Positions 34,852-42,840 of a stretch of 42,840 nucleotides of DNA are shown one piece after another; the stretch's first letter is position 1, and each line of letters begins with the position of its first letter. The DNA is taken from assembly GCA_018644935.1 (NCBI GenBank), contig JABGPL010000032.1, positions 1 through 42,840 of the forward strand, read 5' to 3'. The notes under the pieces were generated by a model that worked only from the letters and a program-made list of their open reading frames with translations, searched no databases and was not told where the DNA came from. Both the position numbers and the translations under genes were made by a program. This DNA comes from Calditrichota bacterium (GTDB lineage Bacteria; Electryoneota; AABM5-125-24; Hatepunaeales; Hatepunaeaceae).

Positions 34852-35508
34852 CTATATGTGACCAATGTTTTTTTCGTAAATCTCTTTTGCCTTTTTTAAT
34901 GCTTCATCAATCCTAATATCTGTTTTGTCTGATATCTTCTCTTCATTTGCTTTGAGTTTGGCTCTGTTAAAAAGGTCAGAGGAAAAACCAATCATACAAG
35001 TAGGGTGTCCATCTTTGGAGGATCTTTCAAGACTAAAACGTGCTAGCCCAGGGTTGATAAATGTATTGTCAATGATGTTTGCTTCATATGTATATGTAAG
35101 TAATCCTGATTTCACGTTGATATTGACACTATCAGATACCCAAGAACCATGGTACTTGCCATCCTCTTCTTTAAATGCTTTTCCTCTAAAAATAAGTTCT
35201 CTAAAATCTTGCTTGAGAGTTTCAGAAATAAATCGGATTTTATTCTCATGTCCAACAAAAAATCCAACCCATGTACCCTCCATGTAGTATGGTCCCAATA
35301 TCCACTTCTTAACCTGCGAAATTTTTTGAAATAAACTTAAAAATAAAACAGCAATCGATCTGTAAATTCCTAATGATATTAAGCCAGATGCAAATATGGA
35401 TGTAAAGGGATGGTTTGATATTAAATCTGTTAATTTCACCCAAACAAAAAAAACAATCAGAGTCGTAACACTTATTACAATTGAGTGGAATTTAAGTTCT
35501 GGATTCAA
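34852..35508 (-). CDS. Two-TM, beta-rich protein resembling CBASS Cap15-type effectors
   Basis: 218 residues from TTG 35508 (TAGGAG nine bases upstream). Two hydrophobic helices (about 8-28 and 37-60) are followed by a beta-strand-rich domain with G-P-Y-x-x-E-G-T-W-x-G-F (about 72-84), ELIFRGKA, KYHGSWVSD, LLTYTYEA and GLARFSLER. This order (2TM then a small beta-barrel starting with GxW) resembles the 'SMODS-associating 2TM beta-strand-rich' effector family (Cap15), which binds cyclic nucleotides and disrupts membranes. No CD-NTase gene lies within the window near it. The AT-rich composition suggests transfer. The resemblance is by pattern only and needs a profile search. A Lys/Glu-rich tail (about 180-215) is extra. 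Confidence 0.6.
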   Translation of the reverse strand: MNPELKFHSIVISVTTLIVFFVWVKLTDLISNHPFTSIFASGLISLGIYRSIAVLFLSLFQKISQVKKWILGPYYMEGTWVGFFVGHENKIRFISETLKQDFRELIFRGKAFKEEDGKYHGSWVSDSVNINVKSGLLTYTYEANIIDNTFINPGLARFSLERSSKDGHPTCMIGFSSDLFNRAKLKANEEKISDKTDIRIDEALKKAKEIYEKNIGHI

Positions 35509-35887
35509 ACCATTTATCTCCTAATTTAGTTATTTAGAAAAGAAGTGCTTATGTCAATGCCTAAAATAAATTTCTCAGACTATTGTGGTTAGTACTAAAA
35601 AAGCAACCACTTGTAAATATGCTCCGTATAGTTTTATGGTATCAATAAATTTGTAAATCATTGCAGGCTTCCTATATGCAACAGCAATATACAATAACGA
35701 ATAAACAATATCAATATGCTTATTCAGTTTATATTTGAGCCAATATTTTCAGTGAAACCTAATCCTACTGTTAAACCAATCTCAACCCAAGCCTAATTTC
35801 TATCATTGTCAGTCACATGTTATGCAAGAATTCCACTATCGAATCCTTATAACCTCAAAACGCTGGGGATCATATAATACCAACACT
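35509..35887. other. AT-rich intergenic stretch with a possible gene remnant
   Basis: No complete gene. On the minus strand a frame open from 35748 to the stop at 35595 encodes about 50 residues (LNKHIDIVYSLLYIAVAYRK...) that read like a membrane-protein fragment. It has no start codon and follows a stop at 35749-35751. It may be the decayed 3' end of an old gene or chance in AT-rich DNA. Confidence 0.35.
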
Positions 35888-36565
35888 TCACCCCCCAAAC
35901 AAAGGCATCAAAAGCGATGAATCATCATTCCGCACACTGTTAACATTCGTCGAAACCCGAAACGCCTCCATCTCCCCTGCTGGATATGGGACAAGACATT
36001 TCCGCAGATCTTCGACTGATTGTTTTGCGTCAGAAAGCCACAGGTCGATTCTCTCTTTTGGTAATATCACCGGCATGCGGTTATGGATTGGTGCTACTAA
36101 CTCGTTGGGGTGGATTGTTATGATTGTGCTGGATTCGATAGTCTCGTCTTCTGGTGATCGCCAACAGTCCCACAGCCCGGCAAAAGCAAACGGCAGACCG
36201 GATTTCATTCGGAAGTACATCGGTATTTTTGTCTTTTGACCGGGAATTGTCTGCCACTCGTAGAAGCCGTCCGCCAGTATCAGGCACCGTTTGTTCCTGA
36301 ATGGTGCTCGAAATGAAGGTTTTTCGTGTACGGTCTCGCCGCGAGCGTTGATCATCCGGCTGCTCATTGTTGTGTCCTTCGCCCAACTCGGGATGAGCCC
36401 CCAATGGGTGAATGTCAGTTTGCGTTCCGGCGTGTTCAGCACCGTCGCAATCTGCTGAGTTGGTGCGATGTTAAACCGTTCAACAACTTCTTCATCTACC
36501 ATGAGATCCGGTATCATTTTCTGAAGCTCGGCCGCATCGACGTTTAGTGAAAATCTTCCGCACAT
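35888..36565 (-). CDS. yedK: SRAP domain protein (HMCES/YedK-like abasic-site DNA-protein crosslinker)
   Basis: 225 residues. I place the start at ATG 36565 because SRAP proteins need the catalytic Cys at position 2 (MCGRFSL) after Met removal; the ATG six codons upstream would bury it. All conserved residues are present: C2, N73 (MINARGET), E103 (GFYEWQ) and H161 (PIHNRMPVIL). YedK covalently traps abasic sites in single-stranded DNA and protects them during replication. It is a single gene with no clear operon partner; homologues are often SOS-associated, but no LexA box can be identified here. Confidence 0.93.
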   Translation of the reverse strand: MCGRFSLNVDAAELQKMIPDLMVDEEVVERFNIAPTQQIATVLNTPERKLTFTHWGLIPSWAKDTTMSSRMINARGETVHEKPSFRAPFRNKRCLILADGFYEWQTIPGQKTKIPMYFRMKSGLPFAFAGLWDCWRSPEDETIESSTIITIHPNELVAPIHNRMPVILPKERIDLWLSDAKQSVEDLRKCLVPYPAGEMEAFRVSTNVNSVRNDDSSLLMPLFGG

Positions 36566-36583
36566 AATTGACTTTGGTTTCAT

Positions 36584-36908
36584 TGTTTTAAGAAATTGTA
36601 GTCTTCTGTTCTGAATCTTGTTTTGATCCGTGTAGGGTCCAATTTATTGAGCCCTTTTTTGCAGTTTACAAGGGCATGATAGACTTTTCCTCTACCCCGG
36701 TCGGGCTACCTAAAATCACATCTATGCAGTGCTATAAGAGTATGCAACACAAATCGAGAAATGTCAACCTCTGGATAGGTTCACATTACGATTTCAGTAT
36801 GACAATAACATAGGAGTTTGAGTGAGAAAACATGGTGGGGGCAATCGTGCCTCGCTTGATATACATATCCGGTCGGACCGGATATGTATATCAGTGGCGT
36901 GTACATTC
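36584..36908. other. Intergenic region holding one long palindrome
   Basis: Between the SRAP gene and the 14-repeat LVIVD gene. Apart from the 37-base palindrome at 36857-36893 I see no gene or terminator. A TCGTGCCTCG decamer just before the palindrome also occurs at about 7214-7223, before another palindrome. Confidence 0.5.
36857..36893. repeat. Perfect 37-base palindrome with a single central base
   Basis: Arms of 18 bases (TGATATACATATCCGGTC and its complement) meet at one central G (36875). It lies 16 bases past the stop of the gene at 36909. There is no T-tract after it on either strand, so it is more likely a repeat element or a binding site than an intrinsic terminator. Confidence 0.75.
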
Positions 36909-39059
36909 TTACTTCAGAAGTGTGATCTTCCGCGAAATTGTTGCGTTGGGTGTTGATAGTTTCGCGTAATATGCACCTGTGGGTAAATCACCTGAATTGA
37001 ACGACGCGGTGAACTCTCCTGCAGGTTTTCTTCCAGCATATAGTGATTTCACCATTTGTCCGAGCGGATTGTATATGCTCAAGCTTACCTCAGATGCAGT
37101 TGGCAGACCAAACTTCAGGTTCACGGTACCGTTGAACGGGTTTGGATAGGCCTCCATCAACATCATTGTTACCGGAGAGGATTTGTCAGAATTATTAACA
37201 AAGTTTTCTTCTGATATATCGTAAATGCCAAGGTTTGTATAGTCCGCGACAAAAGCTCTTGCGCCATCACAGACGACCCCTACTGCGTTTCCGGGAGTAT
37301 CATAGAATCCAACACTCCGTGGTTCCGCTGGATTGGAAATATCGGCAACATACAGCCCCTCATAATTATCAGCAACCAGGAGGTAATCTCCAGAAAAGGC
37401 GAGACCTAATGCATCACCTGGAGTCTCTATTCTTGCAACGTCAACAGGATTATTCGGATCTGAAACGTCTACTATGAAAACACCGTTATTCAATGAAGCA
37501 CTGTAAATCAAATCATCTCTCTTAAGCAGAGCTTGTGCATTTCCGTTCATTTGACGATACTGCCTGACTAATTGAGGTCTTTCCGGGTTTGAGATATCTA
37601 TTATGGCAAACCCCAGATGGTCTAAAGCCAGATATGCATAGTCTCCGGAAACCAAAACGTCAACAGCATAGTCACCAGATCTCTCACGACCAACCTGAAC
37701 CATTTGATCGGGTTGCGACACATCAAAAATAATCAAGCCAAGTTCTCCACAGGCAACATAAGCGTATTCTTCTACCACCTGAACACTATAGAAATCTGCC
37801 CCACCGAAATTGACTCTTCCGACCTGAAAAGGATCTTCAGGATCTTCAATGTTTACTGCCGTTAACCCACCATCGTGCTCAGCGATATATATAAAATCGC
37901 CTTCAATGTCCACTCCACTTGCATTACCAGTTGTTGCCAAGCTTGAAACTTCCTGAGGATTTTCAGGATCGAAGATATCAACGACTTTTAATCCGCCATT
38001 CCAATCAGCGACGTAAGCGTAATCATCCTGAACTGCGACATCAAAGACGAATCCTTCGCGATCACGTGTATAAACCTCTTCAACATTTTCCAACTGATTT
38101 ACATTGAACACATGCAGACCACCATTCAAATTTGGATATGTCGTTGGTTCTCCAACGTAAATATATTCTTCTGAAACTGCTATCGATCTCAGGTAATAAT
38201 CCGTATCAACACCAACCAGCATTTGTATATTAGCGGGATCAGAAACGTCGAGTATCTCCAATCGATTTTGAAAACCGGTGACATATGCGAGGTTGCCCTG
38301 GATATGAACCGAAGAGATCATGTCCATATCCAAATATGCACTTATAATCTCAGGGGATACGGGATCACTAACATCCACCGCATACAACTCTGATCCGCCA
38401 TTGCAATACAGAACATCACCCAATAGTTCGACATCATGAACTCCCATTGGGAGTCTTAGTGTAGATGCAATTTGGGGATTTTCCGGATTTGAAACATCCA
38501 TTATCGCCATATAAGATTTACAGGCTAAGTATGCATAGTCACCGCCAACAACGATATCAGACATGTAATCCGTTTCGTGGTTTAAGCCAGTTTCAGAGGG
38601 AAATTCAGGATTGCTGACATCGACGATATGAAATGCAACCTCAGAAACGTGATAAATATACTCTTCGGATACTACTAGGGCGCGTGTCCATTCCGGAGTG
38701 TCCAGGAAACTAATCTCAACTGGATTTTCCGGATTGCTGATATCGATTGTAAAAATCCCTGCTCCGTCAGTTAAATAGACATAGTCATTTTGGACGGCGA
38801 GATCTCTGGCGCGTGCTCTAATGTGACCGAACGAAGATACTTCTGTGGGATTTGCAGGATCGGAAACGTCAAGTATCTGCAACCCAGAGATTCCCGCTGC
38901 GACGAGGCAGTAATCACCGCAGAATTCGATATCGTTTATTTCATCCCAATGATTGTAAATTTGACCGACACTCTGAACTGCAAAGTGATCTTGTGCATTA
39001 AGCAGGGAAACGCTTATTAAACTGATAAGCAGTAAGAAATGAAACTTTGAAACTTTCAT
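36909..39059 (-). CDS. Secreted 14-repeat LVIVD beta-propeller protein with sorting domain
   Basis: 716 residues from ATG 39059 with GGAGGAATT before it. Signal peptide MKVSKFHFLLLISLISVSLLNAQ. Fourteen LVIVD repeats are countable through their 'DVS/DIS-x-P-x-x-P' landmarks (LQILDVSDPANP, FTIDISNPENP, FHIVDVSNPEFP and so on to LYVADISNPAEP and LGIYDIS), enough for two seven-bladed propellers. The C-terminus has YPNPFNGTVNLKF, GAYYAKL and SRKITLLK, the T9SS-like anchor. It is a paralogue in design of 15333-17600 (also 14) and 20437-21675 (7). It is probably surface-exposed, with unknown ligand. Confidence 0.87.
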   Translation of the reverse strand: MKVSKFHFLLLISLISVSLLNAQDHFAVQSVGQIYNHWDEINDIEFCGDYCLVAAGISGLQILDVSDPANPTEVSSFGHIRARARDLAVQNDYVYLTDGAGIFTIDISNPENPVEISFLDTPEWTRALVVSEEYIYHVSEVAFHIVDVSNPEFPSETGLNHETDYMSDIVVGGDYAYLACKSYMAIMDVSNPENPQIASTLRLPMGVHDVELLGDVLYCNGGSELYAVDVSDPVSPEIISAYLDMDMISSVHIQGNLAYVTGFQNRLEILDVSDPANIQMLVGVDTDYYLRSIAVSEEYIYVGEPTTYPNLNGGLHVFNVNQLENVEEVYTRDREGFVFDVAVQDDYAYVADWNGGLKVVDIFDPENPQEVSSLATTGNASGVDIEGDFIYIAEHDGGLTAVNIEDPEDPFQVGRVNFGGADFYSVQVVEEYAYVACGELGLIIFDVSQPDQMVQVGRERSGDYAVDVLVSGDYAYLALDHLGFAIIDISNPERPQLVRQYRQMNGNAQALLKRDDLIYSASLNNGVFIVDVSDPNNPVDVARIETPGDALGLAFSGDYLLVADNYEGLYVADISNPAEPRSVGFYDTPGNAVGVVCDGARAFVADYTNLGIYDISEENFVNNSDKSSPVTMMLMEAYPNPFNGTVNLKFGLPTASEVSLSIYNPLGQMVKSLYAGRKPAGEFTASFNSGDLPTGAYYAKLSTPNATISRKITLLK

Positions 39060-39400
39060 AATTCCTCCGGGTTGTAAAATACTTTAGTCTCCAATTCGGC
39101 GACTTTAGAATCCGACGTATGTCAGGTTGTTTGTTAACTGCATATGTGCAATTTGTGTACCATAAATATTTGATTCATCACATCAGCTTGATATTACAAT
39201 ACTTACACTACACTGAATAATGATTGACCAAAAATAATCATCTCTTTTGTTGCGCATTTTCTGCACCCTTGATGATGCAACCATCACATTCGGAGTTATA
39301 GCCAGGTTCAAATCGGTTATCTATTCTGCTATCATAGGATGATTTGTACTCAAACAATCCTGCCATCCACATTAAATTTATGCTAAATAGCTGTTATTAT
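39060..39400. other. Intergenic region upstream of the LVIVD gene
   Basis: About 340 bases with only the ribosome binding site of the gene at 36909-39059 recognisable. No palindromic repeat of the families above and no small gene with a ribosome binding site was found. Confidence 0.45.
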
Positions 39401-39402
39401 AC

Positions 39403-39440
39403 AAATAAAATGCACTGCCAGGATAAAACATGACAGTGCA
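39403..39440 (-). terminator. Intrinsic terminator of the interrupted surface protein gene
   Basis: On the minus strand, TGCACTG...CAGTGCA (39411-39440, with further pairing inside) is followed by TTTTATTTGT. It begins about 29 bases past the stop at 39469. Confidence 0.78.
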
Positions 39441-39468
39441 TTTATTTCAGACTCTTTTCCGTTAATGT

Positions 39469-41784
39469 TTACTTAATCAGAGTAAGTTTGCGTTTCGCTA
39501 TACGCTCGTTTGCATAAATTTGCACGATATAAATACCACTGGATAATTCTGATCCATCTACTGAAATTGTGTGGACTCCAGCCTGTCCATTATCTGACAA
39601 AATATCTTTAACCAATCTGCCCGAGATGTCAAATAGTGCAATTTTTACACGGGCAGGTTCAGAAAGATTGTACGTTAAACTTGCTGTACTGTTAAAGGGA
39701 TTTGGGTGAACATCCATAATCCCAAACTGCTCGGGAGGCTCTATGATTTCGAGCAATTGTACAACCTGAAATCCATCAGTAACATACTGGAGATCACCGG
39801 ATATTGGCTCAACTTGACATGTATGGAATCCACTACCATCTTGAAGCAAAAACTCCAGTACATAGCCATTCAAAGCACCATCAATTTCAGGAGTCACTGG
39901 ATTATCACCCCAAACAGCAATACCGCACCTTCCATTCTGGATAACACCTGATCCGACAAGATTTCCGTTGGCATATACCCCGATTTCACCGTAAAGTGCA
40001 TTGGATTGTACAAGCAGGCTCATATTCTCGCCTGTATTAGGGTGGATTGGAAATAGACTTGGCTCTGGATAAGGTGAGGAATTATCGGCTACCCCTTCTC
40101 GAATTGTGTAAACCAGTTCGACATCTCTGAGCATATCAACCATATATCCCTGCCCGGGAGCCATATCCCCCATATTGTTGAATCTGAATTCTGGACTGTA
40201 GAACTGACCGTGATTGTCTTTTGCAAGTCTAAGTGCATTGACTACCCCTGAAAGAGCGAGAGGAGCCTCAACCACCCGGTTCGGGTAGTAACTGATTATC
40301 TGCCAACCCTCTTCAAGTTGGATCGGTTGATTCCAACGGACGGGATCTCCGATAATTGTCAATTCATCCGCCCTCGCCATGTTGATCAAATAACCCTGAT
40401 CAACAAACCATCCCGGGATACCATTGAAATTCTGTCCCGGGAAATAGAACTGTCCCATGCCGTTCTTCATCAGAATCAAGCTACCGGCTTCAACCAGATC
40501 AGCAGTTATCTCAGTGACATCGTCAGGATCGGGTTGAATATTGACAGACACCATATTCCAGCCCTGCTCGAGGTTGAGGACAACCTCCCCAGGGTCATCA
40601 CCCTCTCCGACTTCCAGAGAGACAGGCAAATAGGTTTCACCAGCAACTCCGTCATGGATGAATACTATTTCACCCTCATAATCCCCCTCTGGCAGGTCGA
40701 TTTCATTAATTGTCAGCTCAAATTCGCCTGCTTCACCAGCTTCAATCACACCTTCTTCCGGATCAATACTCATCCAGTCTCTGCGTCCTTCAAACTGTAG
40801 GATGCTGTTTCCGTGATGGTATTCGGCGTCCTGGTCATAATGGTGCATTAGAAAAACCCAATCATGATTGTCGTATTCATTAGTTATGTATGCAACATCA
40901 AAAGATTCCTCAACGATATTTGTAACGTATAACGTGTCTCCAGTGGCAGTATTCATCTTGTATACGATTGGTCCGGCAACTCGATTATTATGATGAAAAA
41001 TATAAAGCTGATATCCGTCCGGATCATCCTCGTAAAATGCGAGACCATGAATCCTAAAATCGAGTCCATCCAGTTCATCAATCTCGTTGCCATCGCGATC
41101 AATGCTGGATATGGGTGATGTGATACTAGATACCCAGAGCAACTCTTGTTCACTATCCCAGGCAAAATACTGGTTTGGGTTGAAGGGTCCATCAAAATCA
41201 CGCATAACTTCCCCATCAAGGTTTAATGCTGTTATTTCATGAGTTCCTCCACCCCAAATCCATTCACCATCGAATGCAAGATCAGTAAATCCATAACCCC
41301 CTTCACGATTAGGTTGAGCAAATTCACGAATCAACTCTCTATCGCGATTCAGCACACTAATCATCGGATTCCGATGGTTGCGTCTTGCAACATAAAACAT
41401 GTCATTAGTGAATATAGTACCTCTTACTCCGTCATCCTCGAGTATCTCACCGAAGGGGATCGCTTCGCGAACCTCCCAGGGAGCGAATTCACTCATTGAA
41501 TGACGTTCTGTTGTATAGGTTAGAGGTCCGTTGCCAGTATTGGAAACTACAATGTTAAATGGAATCACCTGCCCGGGATCGAGTTGGGTTACAATCTCGA
41601 CTGGATCAATCGCACATTCAGCCTGTGGCAACTCGAAATCCAGTTCGACCTCCTCAGCCTCGATATTTACTTCAAAGGTTTGGTTCAGGAAATCATCCGC
41701 TGAAATGGTGAACTCATAATCACCCGCAGGTAAATCAGTAAAGGCATATTCTCCCTGCTCGTCCGAGTAACGGACTATGTCGTA
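39469..41784 (-). pseudogene. Surface protein, main part downstream of an in-frame TGA
   Basis: This is the continuation, in the same frame, of 41785-42267; a TGA at 41785-41787 separates them. Translation runs straight on (YDIVRYSDEQGEYAFTDLPAGDYEFTISADDF), completing a carboxypeptidase-regulatory-like Ig domain. Then come an Ig/anchor segment, propeller-like strands (about 41550-40900 in DNA), a tandem pair of 'GWNMVS/GWQIISYYPN' domains (about 40560-40120), and a sorting module with HPNPFNSTASLTY, GIYIVQI and KRKLTLIK. There is no good start codon for this part alone; the first candidate would be TTG at 41631 without a ribosome binding site. If the TGA is real and not read through, the product loses its export signal. 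The paralogue beginning at 42840 continues the family upstream. Confidence 0.78.
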
Positions 41785-42267
41785 TCAATCCATTCTGATT
41801 GATGCATTTGGAATGAGCTCCCCGTCTCGGGAGCTGCTGATAACTCCGGTCAGGCTGCCTGTGGGTGATGCGATGGAAATTACTGCGGAAATGGGAATTA
41901 TAGCCGGTGCTCCCTCCTCCTCGTCGGGATCGGTAATATGTATCTCAACCTCGAATTCATATACACATGCTTCAGCATCCTCCGGAATTATATTTACGAC
42001 GATTCCGTCTATATCCTGTCCAGCGATTTCACCGATTTCAGGATTGAATGCGAGCATCCTGAATTCAGCTTCGTAATTAATTTCAAAAACAACGGGATCA
42101 TCCCCGGTATTTGAAATGACAATTTCAACTTCATTGTTCTCACCCTCTGCAATCGACAAGGCAAAGCCATAGGGTTCGATAGTAATTTGAGATAAAACCG
42201 GGTTGGTAAATGCAATCAATAGGAAAGCAAATATCAGAAAATAAATCGGACAACTAATCTTAGACAT
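41785..42267 (-). CDS. N-terminal part of the interrupted surface protein
   Basis: Starts at ATG 42267 (GGAG six bases upstream) with signal peptide MSKISCPIYFLIFAFLLIAFTNPVLSQ. A choice-of-anchor Ig segment (ITIEPYGFALSIAEGENNEVEIVISNTGDDPVVFEI) follows, then the first strands of a carboxypeptidase-regulatory-like domain (GSLTGVISSSRDGELIPNASIRMD), then TGA. The lesion falls inside a folded domain, as expected of a nonsense mutation (for instance CGA to TGA) rather than a natural end. As it stands it encodes about 160 residues lacking the sorting domain. Confidence 0.75.
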   Translation of the reverse strand: MSKISCPIYFLIFAFLLIAFTNPVLSQITIEPYGFALSIAEGENNEVEIVISNTGDDPVVFEINYEAEFRMLAFNPEIGEIAGQDIDGIVVNIIPEDAEACVYEFEVEIHITDPDEEEGAPAIIPISAVISIASPTGSLTGVISSSRDGELIPNASIRMD

Positions 42268-42322
42268 ATCATGCTCCACTTTTCTTTGGAGACTGAAGTT
42301 TGCCTGATCTGCAGTAATGGCT

Positions 42323-42352
42323 GAACCGGGAAAGATCATATTTTCCCGGTTC
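42323..42352. other. Perfect hairpin in the leader of the interrupted surface gene
   Basis: An 11-bp stem GAACCGGGAAA / TTTCCCGGTTC with an 8-base loop, 55 bases before the start codon at 42267 and about 110 bases after the stop of the upstream paralogue. It could be a terminator for the upstream gene (poor T-tract) or an attenuator-like leader structure. A second, weaker hairpin (CGAGAAGGT / ACCTTCTCTCG) lies at 42405-42435. Confidence 0.5.
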
Positions 42353-42462
42353 AATCACCAAATCAAGATTTCAGTCTCACGTATTCAGTTCATTAATGCC
42401 AGTTCGAGAAGGTTCTCGGTCATTACCTTCTCTCGGACGGACTGCTCTTGGTAGCTATACTG

Positions 42463-42840
42463 CTACTTAATTAAAGTTAATTTACGTTTAGATACTTTTT
42501 CGTTTGCCTGAAGTTGTACAACATAAACACCACTGGATAGTCCAGCACCGTCCACCGTGAAGGTGTGCTGACCAGCCTGGGCACTTCCTGATACGATATC
42601 CGCCACCTGCCTGCCTGCAAGATCGTAAAGAGCGACCTCAACCAGGGCTGCTTCGGGCAAATTATAGGTTAAACTTGTACTGCTGTTAAATGGATTTGGA
42701 TAAACACCAACGATCCCGAATTGCTCGGGTGAAGCAGTGATGTCGGTTATTCTAACAACCTGGAATCCATTGGTTATATAGTTGTTATCTCCAATAATCG
42801 CTTCATATTGAACTGGATGTAAACCATTCTCAGCTTGAAG
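42463..42840 (-). CDS. C-terminal part of a paralogous sorted surface protein (runs off window)
   Basis: The frame is open to the window edge, so the N-terminal part lies beyond 42840. The visible 125 residues end in the same way as the gene at 39469: 'GFQVVRI', EQFGIVGVYPNPFNSSTSLTYNL, then DLAGRQVADI, GVYVVQLQANEKVSKRKLTLIK. The two are tandem paralogues transcribed in the same direction, 195 bases apart. Confidence 0.88.
   Translation of the reverse strand, partial: LQAENGLHPVQYEAIIGDNNYITNGFQVVRITDITASPEQFGIVGVYPNPFNSSTSLTYNLPEAALVEVALYDLAGRQVADIVSGSAQAGQHTFTVDGAGLSSGVYVVQLQANEKVSKRKLTLIK

Noticed and set aside
35595..35748. 50-codon minus-strand frame with membrane-protein look
   Set aside because: No start codon and bounded by a stop upstream; kept only as a possible remnant.
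35750..35850. Integron attC-like site in the AT-rich gap near the Cap15-like gene
   Set aside because: No matching core sites or paired imperfect inverted repeats were found, and there is no integrase in the window.
41631..41631. TTG at 41631 as an independent start for the large surface protein
   Set aside because: No ribosome binding site, it lies inside a strand of an Ig-like domain, and the same frame runs upstream to a signal peptide at 42267.

Overview
The window reads as chromosomal DNA from an uncultured or poorly characterised bacterium of the FCB (Fibrobacteres-Chlorobi-Bacteroidetes) superphylum or a neighbouring candidate phylum. The main clue is that eight predicted secreted proteins end in the same C-terminal module: a 'YPNPFN' motif, a short Ig-like fold, a GxY-type strand, and a last strand of the form R/K-K-x-hydrophobic-x-hydrophobic-K/R. 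This resembles type IX secretion (T9SS type A) sorting domains. Three of these proteins are LVIVD-repeat beta-propellers. No tRNA, rRNA, CRISPR array or transposase gene is visible.

Layout. 2-763: C-terminal half of an ABC-F ATPase. 846-1184: small membrane protein. 1356-4049: large secreted beta-helix protein. 4248-7211: AT-rich three-gene block with a DUF262-HNH nuclease, a PDZ-type lipoprotein and a rhomboid protease. 7326-9606: tandem pair of lipoproteins, each built from three pilin-like repeats. 9750-11243: another sorted surface protein. 11564-13558: threonine aldolase followed by a YhaM-type exoribonuclease. 14029-15191: frameshifted acyltransferase whose 3' end carries a MITE-like insertion. 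15333-17600: 14-repeat LVIVD protein. 17824-18663: two-domain C_GCAxxG_C_C redox protein. 18838-23720: two related membrane histidine kinases on opposite strands, separated by a 7-repeat LVIVD protein and a possible 54-residue ORF. 24058-25515: alpha/beta-hydrolase-fold lipoprotein that has lost all three triad residues. 25761-27276: DinB-like protein and fatty acid desaturase. 27579-30428: secreted protein with a large internal duplication. 30487-33900: VOC protein, small membrane protein, HAD phosphatase, tiny Lys-rich protein and secreted lipase. 34005-34686: toxin-antitoxin pair. 34852-35508: 2TM/beta-rich protein resembling CBASS effectors. 35888-36565: SRAP protein. 36909-39059: 14-repeat LVIVD protein. 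39469-42840: two tandem paralogous sorted proteins, the first interrupted by an in-frame TGA and the second running off the window.

Two themes stand out. First, there is heavy investment in secreted, cell-surface-anchored repeat proteins, with propeller repeats in multiples of seven and repeated duplication. Second, intergenic DNA is full of short perfect palindromes and of a GGGGACAGTATAC repeat. These sit immediately behind stop codons and in several cases supply the stop codon or the last residues of the gene. Several genes carry apparent lesions (frameshift, nonsense codon, dead catalytic triad), which fits accessory DNA under relaxed selection, although the first two could be sequencing or assembly errors.
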